In this document: one piece after another, positions 15,331 to 22,969 of the stretch | Numbering within the stretch: the first letter of the stretch is position 1 | How the letters are laid out: each line of letters opens with the position of its first letter | From: Nocardioides sp. | GTDB taxonomy: Bacteria; Actinomycetota; Actinomycetes; Propionibacteriales; Nocardioidaceae | Length of the DNA stretch: 36,069 bases | Direction of reading: 5' to 3' | Assembly (NCBI RefSeq): GCF_004803405.1 | Contig: NZ_SSXI01000254.1 | Coordinates: 1 to 36,069, forward strand | Made by a program: the position numbers and the translations under genes | The notes under the pieces: model-generated | Databases searched by the model: none | The model's input: only the letters and a program-made list of their open reading frames with translations | Told to the model about the DNA's origin: nothing

Positions 15331-16350
15331 ATGAGTTTCGAGCAACCACGCGGTCTCAGTTCCATGAGTCAAAGTACGCTCGCGATCGAGGCGTCCGGAC
15401 TGGTCAAGTCGTTCGGCGACACCCGCGCCGTAGATGGCGTGGATCTCGCCGTTCGTGCCGGGGCGGTCTACGGGGTGCTCGGACCCAACGGCGCCGGCAA
15501 GACAACGACCATTCGAATGTTGTCGACGCTGCTCCGCCCGGACGCCGGCTCGGCGCGGGTGCTCGGCCGCGACATCGTGACCGAGGCGGACGACGTACGC
15601 GGCCTGGTCAGCCTCACCGGCCAGATGGCGTCGGTCGACGAGGAGCTGACGGGTCGGGAGAACCTGGTCCTGCTCGGACGGCTGCTCGGGTTGAAATGGC
15701 GTGCCGCCAAGGACCGTGCCGCGGACCTGCTGGACGCCTTCGGCCTGGGCGATGCGGCCGGCCGGCTGGTCAAGCACTACTCCGGAGGGATGCGCCGCAG
15801 GCTCGACATCGCGGCCAGCATCGTGGTCACCCGTGAGGTGATGTTCCTCGACGAGCCGACGACCGGGCTGGACCCACGCTCACGCAACCAGGTGTGGGAC
15901 ATCGTGCGCGCCCTGGCGGGGGAGGGCACCACGATTCTGCTGTGCACGCAGTACCTGGACGAGGCCGACCAGCTTGCCGACGGGATTGCGGTGATCGACC
16001 ACGGACGGGTGATCGCCGAGGGCACGCCGAGCCAGCTCAAGGCCTCTATCGGCTCCGGCGCTCTTCATGTGCGACTTCTCGATCCGGACCAGCGGCCGAA
16101 GGCCGAGCAGTTGCTCGCGCGCGAACTGTCCACCGTCGTCCTGGAGCCCGATCCAGCCGCGCTGTCGGCCCAGTGCGCGGACGGCAACCGCGCGGCCGAG
16201 GCGGTCGCGGAGCTGTCCCGCGCCGGGGTCGGCGTCGCGTCGTTCTCGCTCGGTCAGCCGAGCCTCGACGAGGTGTTCCTGGCGCTGACCGGTCGCCCGG
16301 CTGAGGACCAGACCGAGCAAGCTGAGATCGCGGAGGAGGAGCGGGCATGA
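15331..16350 (+). CDS. drrA: ABC exporter ATP-binding protein, DrrA family
   Basis: 339 residues. Walker [10 protein letters not shown] (51-59), signature YSGGM (150-154), and Walker B with switch [13 protein letters not shown] (170-182) are all intact, and the C-terminal extension of about 100 residues is typical of the daunorubicin-resistance DrrA group. It powers efflux of a hydrophobic drug or natural product together with the permease encoded next, whose ATG overlaps this stop by four bases (ATGA). AGAAGG lies about ten bases before ATG 15331; an in-frame ATG 33 bases later has no ribosome site. No regulator or biosynthetic gene is adjacent, so the substrate is unknown. Confidence 0.92.
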   Translation: MSFEQPRGLSSMSQSTLAIEASGLVKSFGDTRAVDGVDLAVRAGAVYGVLGPNGAGKTTTIRMLSTLLRPDAGSARVLGRDIVTEADDVRGLVSLTGQMASVDEELTGRENLVLLGRLLGLKWRAAKDRAADLLDAFGLGDAAGRLVKHYSGGMRRRLDIAASIVVTREVMFLDEPTTGLDPRSRNQVWDIVRALAGEGTTILLCTQYLDEADQLADGIAVIDHGRVIAEGTPSQLKASIGSGALHVRLLDPDQRPKAEQLLARELSTVVLEPDPAALSAQCADGNRAAEAVAELSRAGVGVASFSLGQPSLDEVFLALTGRPAEDQTEQAEIAEEERA

Positions 16351-17156
16351 CCGAAGCCAGGCTGCACAACGTCCTCGCCACGGCCCCGCGACCCGGGCGC
16401 ATCAGCGGCCTGTCGGCGGCGCTCGCCTTCGGCTGGCGCGGGATGCTCAAGATCAAGCACGTCCCGGAGCAGCTCATGGACGTGACCTTGACGCCAGTGC
16501 TGTTCGTCTTGATGTTCACTTACCTGTTCGGCGGGGCCGTCGCCGGCTCCACCGCCGACTACCTCGACTACATCCTGCCCGGCATCCTCGTCATGTCGGT
16601 GCTGTTCACCACCGTGTACTCGGGCGTTTCGCTGAACACCGACCTGACCAAAGGGGTGGTCGACCGGTTCCGCTCGCTCCCGATCTGGCGGCCCGCGCCT
16701 CTTGTGGGAGCGCTGCTCGGCGACAGCCTGCGCTACCTGGTCGGCGGCACGGTCATCGTCGTGTTGGGCGTGGCGCTTGGCTACCGACCCGGCGCAGGCG
16801 TCGGCGGTGTCATCCTGGCCCTGGCTCTGGTGATCGTGTTCGCGTTCGGACTGTCCTGGGTGTTCATGACGCTCGGCCTGCTGTTTCGGTCGCCCAACGC
16901 GGTCATGAACGCGGGCTTCACAGGCATCTTCCCGCTGACCTTCCTCAGCAATGTGTTCGTCGACCCGGAGACGCTGCCCGGTCCGCTGAAGGCCTTCGTG
17001 GACGTGAACCCGGTCTCGATCCTCACCTCCGCCTCGCGCGGGTTGATGGAGGGCAAGGCCGAGTCGGCCCACATCGCCGTGGTGCTCGGTACGGCGGTGC
17101 TGCTCACGGCCGTCTTCGCGCCACTCACGACGCGCCTCTACCGAACTCGGGCCTGA
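16347..17156 (+). CDS. drrB: ABC-2 type exporter permease, DrrB family
   Basis: 269 residues with about six membrane segments: [94 protein letters not shown] and [18 protein letters not shown]. The motif [20 protein letters not shown] is typical of DrrB-type permeases. It forms the membrane channel with the ATPase encoded upstream, and the ATGA overlap implies translational coupling. The segment after the stop (17158-17240, minus strand) looks like a fragment of another gene, so the exporter may have been inserted among older debris. Confidence 0.92.
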   Translation: MTEARLHNVLATAPRPGRISGLSAALAFGWRGMLKIKHVPEQLMDVTLTPVLFVLMFTYLFGGAVAGSTADYLDYILPGILVMSVLFTTVYSGVSLNTDLTKGVVDRFRSLPIWRPAPLVGALLGDSLRYLVGGTVIVVLGVALGYRPGAGVGGVILALALVIVFAFGLSWVFMTLGLLFRSPNAVMNAGFTGIFPLTFLSNVFVDPETLPGPLKAFVDVNPVSILTSASRGLMEGKAESAHIAVVLGTAVLLTAVFAPLTTRLYRTRA

Positions 17157-17567
17157 ACTACTCGCCGACCTCGCCGTCGATGGCCTCTCGGCGCAGGTCG
17201 GCGTGGCGTTGTGGGGCGTACTCCTCGATCGGGTTGAACCGTCACGGGCCCTCTGCCGCTCGACCTCGAGGTTGCGGGGCCGCGTGTCGAGCGGCTGTCG
17301 GCCGGCGCCAAGGCAATCTACGAGGCGCACGGGTGGCAGTGCCCAAGACTGAGGCGCGTCGCCGGAGCTGCGGGAGCACCGTTCTCGCTGAACAGCCGCA
17401 CCTACTCCTCGAGATCGGGGAGACCTGCAACCATGAGGCCACCGGCGAGGTCGTCCGCTGTCGCGAACTGTTCGACCCAGTGCAGATTCTGAGAGGCAGT
17501 CTCCCTGCAGTTGGTCGATTTAGCTCACCTGATGCCGAGAGTGCGTTGCCACCTCGTGGTTTCGCAC
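17157..17567. other. Debris region downstream of the exporter
   Basis: A minus-strand tail reads NPIEEYAPQRHADLRREAID and stops at 17158-17160. A plus-strand stretch near 17249-17340 reads PLPLDLEVAGPRVERLSAGA then KAIYEAHGWQ with good codon bias but no start. Another, near 17398-17490, reads HLLLEIGETCNHEATGEVVR. None could be assigned to a family. They look like short fragments of different genes joined by past rearrangements. Confidence 0.35.
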
Positions 17568-17846
17568 TAACCTCGTCGACGGTGGGGTCGTCGACGTAGC
17601 GCTGCAGCGGGCCGAAGCCGCTCATTCGCGCCACCAGCTCGGCGACCACCGCGTCGCGGTCCGGCACGGGGAGCACCGCACCGGTGAGACTGCGCTCGTC
17701 GTGGTCGCGGACGACCTGCTCGGCAATGCGGCGCACCCGATGCGCCTCCGCCTGCCGGTCGACGCCGCGTCACGGCGCACGACGGCACGCACCTGCGCGT
17801 CCAGGTCGGCGACCAGGGCAGGTGGGGTCGACAGGTCAGCTGTCAT
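17568..17846 (-). pseudogene. CpaF/TadA-type secretion ATPase, N-terminal fragment
   Basis: From ATG 17846 the minus strand reads MTADLSTPPALVADLDAQVR, then a frame change near 17775, then VRRIAEQVVRDHDERSLTGA, and finally ARMSGFGPLQRYVDDPTVDE. This is the N-terminal domain of CpaF-family ATPases, where GFGPLQRYLDDPTVEEIWIN is the signature before the ATPase core. Homology stops dead after DDPTVDEV, so Walker A and the rest are lost. CpaF ATPases drive Tad/Flp pili and occur in actinobacterial conjugative elements, so this fits the island's other conjugation remnant. Confidence 0.6.
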
Positions 17847-17938
17847 CCGCACTCCGCGATCCCGAGAAGGAGTGCCCACTTTCCTACCCCGTCGGGCCGC
17901 CTGAAGGTAACCCCTCGGTCCGGCTCTGTGGAAAGCCG

Positions 17939-18730
17939 TCAGACGCGCAGGATCGAGGGACCCAGCGCCTGGTAGCGCTCGGCGTCCTCCCGCGGCAGCT
18001 CGGTCCCGGTCACGATGGTCTCGAAGTCAGCAACCTCCGCGAACCGGCAGAAACTGTCGATCCCGAACTTGCTGTGCGCCGCGATCAGGATGCTGCGCCG
18101 CGACCGCTCCACCGCCGCGTGCTTGATGGCGGCGACGGCAGGGTCGGGCGTGGTCAGCCCGTGCTCGAGGGATATCGCGTTGGTCCCAAGGTAGGCAAGG
18201 TCGATCACGAGTCCTCCGAGCAAGTCCAGCGTCCAGGCGCCCACGGTGGCCAGCGTGCGGCCCCGCATCCGGCCGCCCAGGAGCAGCACGTTCACCTTCT
18301 CGCTGTCGGCGAGCGCCTCGGCGGCCAGCAGCGAGGCGGTCACCACGGTGACCTCGTGGTCGGCCAGCTTCTCGGCCACCAGCCGCGGCGAGAACCCCTC
18401 GTCGATGAACACCGTCTCGGCGCTCTGAAGCAGGTCGGCCGCAGCGGAGGCGATCCGGTGCTTCTGTGCGAGGTCCACCCGGCTGCGGTAGTCGAGGCTG
18501 GACTCGAAGACCGCGCTCTCCAGCGGAATGGCCCCGCCGTGCACCCGCTTCACCAGGCGCCGGTCGGCGAGCACCCGGAGATCGCGGCGGATGGTCTCGG
18601 TGGCCACGCCGAGCTCGTCGGCCAGCGGGACCACCTCGACCCGGCCCCGGGTCCGGGCGACCTCGAGGATCTGCGACTGCCGGGTCTCCGAATCCACGGA
18701 GCCATTCTGCTGTATGGAGGACCTCACCAC
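17939..18730 (-). CDS. DeoR-family regulator of the mannitol-type PTS operon
   Basis: About 263 residues (or about 251 if it starts at the in-frame GTG before DSETRQSQ). The N-terminal DeoR helix-turn-helix is RQSQILEVARTRGRVEVVPL, then LGVATETIRRDLRVLADRRL and VKRVHGGAIP. The C-terminal sugar-phosphate-sensing domain shows FIDEGFSPRLVAEKLADHEV, VNVLLLGGRMRGRTLATVGA and DLAYLGTNAISLEHGLTTPD. It begins a few bases after the PTS gene's stop on the same strand, hence the same operon. It probably represses the operon until a hexitol phosphate accumulates. The repeat array upstream of the PTS gene is its likely operator. No good ribosome site marks the first GTG, so the start is uncertain. Confidence 0.88.
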   Translation of the reverse strand: MVRSSIQQNGSVDSETRQSQILEVARTRGRVEVVPLADELGVATETIRRDLRVLADRRLVKRVHGGAIPLESAVFESSLDYRSRVDLAQKHRIASAAADLLQSAETVFIDEGFSPRLVAEKLADHEVTVVTASLLAAEALADSEKVNVLLLGGRMRGRTLATVGAWTLDLLGGLVIDLAYLGTNAISLEHGLTTPDPAVAAIKHAAVERSRRSILIAAHSKFGIDSFCRFAEVADFETIVTGTELPREDAERYQALGPSILRV

Positions 18731-18732
18731 CG

Positions 18733-20694
18733 TCAGGCGGGCACGCCGTCGAGCACCGCCTTCACCTCTTCCGGCGTCTGCGCCGCACGGAGCCGCGCGA
18801 CCTGGTCCGGGTCCAGGAAGACCTGGGCGATGCGGCCGAGCAGGTCGAGGTGGTCCTTGCCCGCCCCGGCGATGCCGACCACGAACTCTGCAGGCTTACC
18901 GTTCCAGTCGACCGGCTCGGCGTAGCGCACGAACGAGATCGCGGTCCGGCGGATCGAGCCCTTGGCCTCGTTGGTGCCGTGGGGGATCGCCAGGCCCTTG
19001 CCCATGTGCGTCGAGACGGACTGCTCCCGCTCGTGCATGGAGGCGACGTACGACGGGTCGACGGCGCCCGCTCTGACGAGCAGGTCGCCGGCCTCGGTGA
19101 TCGCGTCGTCGCGGTTGGTGGCTCGTCCCTCGAGCACGATGGACTCCACGGCGAGGAGCTCGCCACCGAGGACAGCCGCCTCCTGCACCGGGATCGGCGT
19201 CGCCGTCTCGCTGTTCGCGCGACGGAGCAGCTCCACGATCTCGTCGTACTGGGGGCTGCTCATGAAGTCGTCCACCGAGACGTGCACCGCCGACGGGGTC
19301 TTCTGCCGGGCACGGTCGGTCAGGTCGCGGTGGGTAACGACGAGGCCGTAGGTGTCGGTGAGGTTCGCGATGGCCTGATTGACGACAGTGACGTCATCGA
19401 AGCCGGCGTCACGGACCTTCTTGCGCAGGACCGAGGCCCCCATGGCGGAGGAGCCCATGCCGGCGTCGCAAGCGAAGACGATGCTGGTGATGCCGCCGTG
19501 CCCGACCGGGGCGGTGAGCGCCGACGAGGCGATCGAGCGCTTGCCCTTCATCGCCTCCATGCTCGCGGTCGCGGCGGTGAGGTCGCCCTCGTCCCGGTTG
19601 CGCTCGCCTTTCAGCAGCGCCGCGGCGACGAGGAACGCGACGGTCGCCGAGCCCAGCAGCGACAGCGTGACGCCGACGTAGCTGTCGCTCGCCGTCTGGG
19701 CGTAGACCGCGAAGACCGAGCCGGGTGCGGCCGGGGCACGCAGGCCGACGTCGAAGAGGTCGTTGATGAAGACGCCGGTCATGCCGCCGGCGATCATGGC
19801 CAGGATCAGCTTCGGCTTCATCAGCACGTACGGGAAGTAGATCTCGTGGATGCCGCCGAGGAAGTGGATGATCGCCGCGCCAGGCGCCGACGCCTTGGCT
19901 GCCCCGCGACCGAAGACCATGAAGGCGATCAGGAGGCCGAGGCCGGGCCCCGGGTTCGCCTCGAGCAGGAAGAGGATCGACTTGCCGTCCTCGAGCGCCT
20001 GGCTCGTGCCCAGCGGGGTGAGCACGCCGTGGTTGATGGCGTTGTTGAGGAACAGCACCTTCGCCGGCTCGATGATCAGCGAGGTCAGCGGCAGCAGGCC
20101 GTTCTCCACGAGGAGGTCCACGCCCGCCCCGAGCTTGTCGGCGATGAACGTGACGATCGGACTCATCACGAAGAACCCGAACGTGGCGAGGATGCCACCC
20201 CAGATGCCGGCGGCGAAGTTGTTGACCAACATCTCGAAGCCCGGCCGGATCCTGCCGTCCCAGATCGCGTCGATGCGCTTCATCGTCCAGCCACCGAGTG
20301 GGCCCATGATCATCGCGCCCATGAACATCGGGATCTCCGTGCCGGCGATGACACCCATGGTGGCGATCGCGCCGACCACACCCCCGCGGGTGTCGTAGAC
20401 CATCTTGCCGCCGGTGTAGCCGATCAGGATCGGCAGCAGGTACGTGATCATCGGGCCGACGATCCCGCCCCCGGCGAAGTCGCCCCAGCCGCCGATCTCG
20501 GCGACCCAGCTGCCCTTGCCCTCACCGATGCCGAGGCTGGTGAGCCAGCCCACCTCGATGAAGAGGGCCGTGATGAGGCCCCAGGCGATGAACGCGCCGA
20601 TGTTCGGCATGACCATGTTCGAGAGGAACGTGCCGAACTTCTGCACGTGGACGCGGGCTCCGTGACGGGGCGCCGTCGGGGTGGTGGTGGACAT
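18733..20694 (-). CDS. mtlA: Mannitol-type PTS transporter, EIICBA
   Basis: 653 residues. The IIC domain (about 15-365) has MVMPNIGAFIAWGLITALFI, NNAINHGVLTPLG (217-229) and GGIHEIYFPYVLMKP (280-294), matching MtlA. The IIB domain has the phospho-cysteine Cys409 in VFACDAGMGSSAMG. The IIA domain (about 500-650) has the phospho-histidine His572 in KGLAIPHGTNEA. It imports a hexitol, most likely mannitol, and phosphorylates it at the expense of PEP through HPr. ATG 20694 has GGAGG eight bases upstream; 15 open codons before it are unsupported. The DeoR regulator follows on the same strand and a zinc dehydrogenase is divergent, forming one uptake-oxidation-regulation unit. Enzyme I and HPr are not in the window. 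Confidence 0.93.
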   Translation of the reverse strand: MSTTTPTAPRHGARVHVQKFGTFLSNMVMPNIGAFIAWGLITALFIEVGWLTSLGIGEGKGSWVAEIGGWGDFAGGGIVGPMITYLLPILIGYTGGKMVYDTRGGVVGAIATMGVIAGTEIPMFMGAMIMGPLGGWTMKRIDAIWDGRIRPGFEMLVNNFAAGIWGGILATFGFFVMSPIVTFIADKLGAGVDLLVENGLLPLTSLIIEPAKVLFLNNAINHGVLTPLGTSQALEDGKSILFLLEANPGPGLGLLIAFMVFGRGAAKASAPGAAIIHFLGGIHEIYFPYVLMKPKLILAMIAGGMTGVFINDLFDVGLRAPAAPGSVFAVYAQTASDSYVGVTLSLLGSATVAFLVAAALLKGERNRDEGDLTAATASMEAMKGKRSIASSALTAPVGHGGITSIVFACDAGMGSSAMGASVLRKKVRDAGFDDVTVVNQAIANLTDTYGLVVTHRDLTDRARQKTPSAVHVSVDDFMSSPQYDEIVELLRRANSETATPIPVQEAAVLGGELLAVESIVLEGRATNRDDAITEAGDLLVRAGAVDPSYVASMHEREQSVSTHMGKGLAIPHGTNEAKGSIRRTAISFVRYAEPVDWNGKPAEFVVGIAGAGKDHLDLLGRIAQVFLDPDQVARLRAAQTPEEVKAVLDGVPA

Positions 20695-20764
20695 TCCAGT
20701 GACCTCCAGGGACTCGACCGGCGGCGTGATGCCGATCACATGACTCCCTCAGTAAACCGCATAC

Positions 20765-20800
20765 TCGGGCAGGTTGCCAAGCATTCGGGCACAGTCGGGC
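20765..20800. promoter_or_regulatory. TCGGGC repeat array in the divergent mtlA/dehydrogenase promoter
   Basis: TCGGGC occurs at 20765-20770, 20785-20790 and 20795-20800, i.e. at spacings of 20 and 10 bases, on one face of the helix. The first two sit in the wider repeat GCAT-(AC)-TCGGGCA. DeoR-family proteins often bind direct repeats at about 10-base spacing, so this is the likely operator of the regulator at 17939-18730, controlling both directions. Confidence 0.5.
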
Positions 20801-20834
20801 GGGTATAGCTGTGGTTTTCTGCCCAGATTGCCGA

Positions 20835-20840
20835 TAGCGT
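20835..20840 (+). promoter_or_regulatory. TAGCGT -10 box of the zinc dehydrogenase
   Basis: TAGCGT lies 36 bases before ATG 20877. Unlike the leaderless genes, this transcript would carry about 30 bases of leader with a GGAAGGA ribosome site. Confidence 0.4.
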
Positions 20841-20876
20841 GGCTTCAGACGCCCGCACCCGGAAGGAAACGAACCC

Positions 20877-21935
20877 ATGAAGGCCCTCCGCTTCTACGCA
20901 CCAGACGACGTCCGGCTCGAGGACGTCCCGGAACCCGAGTGCGGGCCGGACGAGGTCAAGCTGCGCGTGCGCAACTGCTCGACGTGCGGCACCGACGTCA
21001 AGATCCTCCACAACGGCCACCAGAACCTCACTCCCCCGCGCACCATCGGACACGAGATCGCCGGTGAGGTCGTCGAGGTGGGCGCCGACGTGAACGCCAC
21101 CTACGGCAGCGACTGGAAGGTCGGCGACCGCGCTCAAGTCATCGCCGCCGTGCCGTGCGGCGACTGCCACGAGTGCCGCAAGGGCTGGATGGCGGTTTGC
21201 CAGAACCAGACGTCGGTGGGGTACCAGTACGACGGCGGCTTCGCCGAGTACATGATCGTGCCGCGGCAGGTCCTCAAGGTCGACGGGCTCAACCGGATCC
21301 CGGACAATGTGGGTTACGACGAGGCGTCGGCCGCCGAGCCGTTCGCGTGCGCCATCAACGCCCAGGAGCTGCTCGACATCGAGGAGGGCGACACGGTGGT
21401 CGTTTTCGGAGCCGGCCCCATCGGCTGCATGCACATCCGGATCGCCCGCGGCGTCCACAGGTGCGGGCCCGTCTACCTGGTCGACGTCAACGCGGACCGG
21501 CTGAAGATGTCCGCGGACGCCGTCGACCCGGACGAGGTCATCAACGCCGCGGACGTCGACGTCGTCGAGCGGGTCATGGAGCTCACCGGAGGCCGTGGCG
21601 CCGACGTGGTGATCACCGCGACGGCCGCGAACGTCACCCAGGAGCAGGCCATCGCCATGGCTGCGCGCAATGGCCGAATCTCCTTCTTCGGCGGTCTGCC
21701 GAAGACCAACCCGACCATCACCTGCGACTCCAACGTCGTGCACTACCGGCAACTCCACATCCACGGTGCCAACGGCTCCGCGCCGGAGCACAACAAGCGC
21801 GCGCTGGAGTACATCTCGACCGGCCAGGTGCCCGTGAAGGACCTCATCACTCGGCACATCCCCCTGCAGGACGTGATGGACGCCTTCTCGATCGTGCAGA
21901 ACGGCGAGGCGATCAAGGTGACCGTCGAGCCCTGA
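20877..21935 (+). CDS. Zinc-dependent medium-chain dehydrogenase (polyol or polyol-phosphate)
   Basis: 352 residues. Catalytic zinc ligands are Cys37 (CGTD) and His59-Glu60 (GHE). Structural zinc ligands are Cys94, Cys97, Cys100 and Cys108 in VPCGDCHECRKGWMAVC. The Rossmann loop is FGAGPIGCMH (about 175), with an acidic residue ending the second strand (LVDVNADR), which favours NAD. It is a sorbitol/threonine dehydrogenase-like MDR enzyme. Divergence from the mannitol PTS and a shared promoter suggest that it oxidises the imported hexitol phosphate to a ketose phosphate, a job usually done in bacteria by the unrelated MtlD family, which is absent here. Substrate assignment is inference. The ribosome site GGAAGGA is well placed. 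Confidence 0.88.
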   Translation: MKALRFYAPDDVRLEDVPEPECGPDEVKLRVRNCSTCGTDVKILHNGHQNLTPPRTIGHEIAGEVVEVGADVNATYGSDWKVGDRAQVIAAVPCGDCHECRKGWMAVCQNQTSVGYQYDGGFAEYMIVPRQVLKVDGLNRIPDNVGYDEASAAEPFACAINAQELLDIEEGDTVVVFGAGPIGCMHIRIARGVHRCGPVYLVDVNADRLKMSADAVDPDEVINAADVDVVERVMELTGGRGADVVITATAANVTQEQAIAMAARNGRISFFGGLPKTNPTITCDSNVVHYRQLHIHGANGSAPEHNKRALEYISTGQVPVKDLITRHIPLQDVMDAFSIVQNGEAIKVTVEP

Positions 21936-22071
21936 GCCTCACCCCTTGAGCGGGCGTACCGCGGGTCCCTCGATCACGCTGCCGTCGTCGGCGACCCCTG
22001 CAGCGGGCAGTCCCAAGTGCCCTCCGCGTCCTTATGTCGCGGATTGGTGACCCGGAAACCACCCTTGTGAA

Positions 22072-22746
22072 GGCGACTGGGCGACCAGCGACAGCGAGCG
22101 CACCGCCGCCCTCGCCGAGGCAGGAGCGGCCGGCGACCTCGTCGTCGCCGACACCCGCGAGCAAGTGGCAAGCCTCAATGCCGCGATCCGCGACCAGCGT
22201 CGCGCCGACCCCGCCACGGGCAACTCGACCGACCCAGACCCGTCCCTGGTGACCGCTCGAGGCGAACGGGTCGGGCTCGGCGACCGCGTCGCTACCCGCC
22301 GCAACGACCCTGATCTCGGGGTCGCGAACCGCCAGACCTGGACGGTCGCCGGAATCGGCGAGGACGGCCACCTGATCCTTCACGGCCGCGGGCGCGATCG
22401 CGAGATCCCGGCGGAGTACGCGACCCGGTTCGTCGAGCTCGCCTACGCCACCACAGTCCACGGAGCCCAGGGCGAGACCGTCGAGGCTGCCCACGTCGCC
22501 CTCGGCGACACCACCGGCGCCGCGGCGGCGTACGTCGCGATGACGCGCGGCCGCGAATCCAACACTGCCCACCTTGTCGCCGAGACGCTCGAGGACGCAC
22601 GGAAGCAGTGGGTCGATGTCTTCAGCCGCGACCGCGCGGACCTGGGCCCGCACGAACGCAACGTTCCCCTCGCGTTCCCCCTTCCTTGTCACCGCATTCC
22701 GGTAACGCCCCTCGCCCACGCTGATCGGCGTGAATCAACACCTTGA
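22072..22746 (+). pseudogene. TraA/MobF conjugative relaxase, C-terminal fragment
   Basis: A frame open from just after TGA 22048-22050 to TGA 22744 encodes ERTAALAEAGAAGDLVVADT, EQVASLNAAIRDQRR, and the helicase end FVELAYATTVHGAQGETVEA with YVAMTRGRESNTAH. These are motifs V and VI of the RecD-like helicase of MobF relaxases such as TraA, which nick and unwind DNA for conjugation. The relaxase domain and Walker A are gone, so only the last 200 or so of more than 1,000 residues remain. Codon use is still good, so the truncation may be recent. It lies about 160 bases from the right island end. Confidence 0.7.
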
Positions 22747-22888
22747 CAAGCCCGCGGGGAAACGACTTAGGGATACCTGCCCCCAGTTGCCCATGAGCTG
22801 AAGCGCGAACTTCCAGTGGTGGGCCGGTTCGCAATTCACGAGCGAGCCCGTTGTCGACGTAGCCAGAACGCCGATCAAACGATTCCTC

Positions 22889-22908
22889 TTGCGGACTCTG
22901 TGCGGACT
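22889..22908 (+). repeat. Paired TGCGGACT repeat near the right island end
   Basis: TTGCGGACTCTGTGCGGACT differs from the left-end pair (9721-9740) at only a few central bases and has the same 11-base spacing and orientation. Confidence 0.5.
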
Positions 22909-22969
22909 AGGAGGGGTCACACCCCCTCTGACCTGCGCAAACGCGCCGATTCAGACGTTGAAGCGGAAC
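22908..22969. repeat. Right copy of ychF 3'-end direct repeat (att-like)
   Basis: Overlaps the last codons and stop of ychF (stop at 22951-22953) and the hairpins beyond it. It shares TGCGCAAACGCGC (22934-22946) and ACGTTGAAGCGGAAC (22955-22969) exactly with the left copy at 9559-9594. Confidence 0.65.
22911..22928 (-). terminator. Hairpin downstream of ychF
   Basis: GAGGGG and CCCCTC are separated by six bases, 23 bases beyond the ychF stop. A weaker GCGC-N4-GCGC stem lies between (22935-22946). There is no T-run, as is usual for high-GC actinobacteria. A related hairpin is kept in the left repeat. Confidence 0.4.

Larger units (their letters stand above)
22747..22950. other. Right-end segment of the island
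   Basis: Between the relaxase fragment and ychF. It holds a TTGACA box at about 22743, the TGCGGACT pair (22889-22908), the hairpin GAGGGG-N6-CCCCTC (22911-22928) and the start of the ychF-derived repeat. No gene is seen. Confidence 0.4.
9531..22969. mobile_element. Putative genomic island inserted at the 3' end of ychF
   Basis: About 13.4 kb bounded by imperfect direct repeats (9531-9594 and 22908-22969) that duplicate the last bases of ychF and its downstream hairpin. The intact ychF reads into the right repeat. The left repeat keeps only the last codons (FRFNV and stop) with no gene body, as expected for the displaced 3' end after site-specific integration. The content fits: a truncated TraA relaxase, a CpaF ATPase fragment, an AbiTii fragment, a tRNA 3' fragment, and functional exporter and sugar genes. 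No integrase is recognised, so the element may be decayed or composite. Confidence 0.55.

Noticed and set aside
20765..20800. A CRISPR-like array
   Set aside because: The repeats are six to eleven bases with 10-20 base periodicity between divergent promoters, which is operator-like. No CRISPR array was seen anywhere in the window.
18466..20808. 780-codon open frame on the plus strand
   Set aside because: It is antisense to the intact mannitol PTS gene, rich in Arg/His/Asp as expected for a shadow frame, and shows no family motif or ribosome site.
9531..22969. An integrase gene inside the island
   Set aside because: No tyrosine recombinase (R-H-R-Y) or serine recombinase pattern was found in any frame I read. 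It may be lost.
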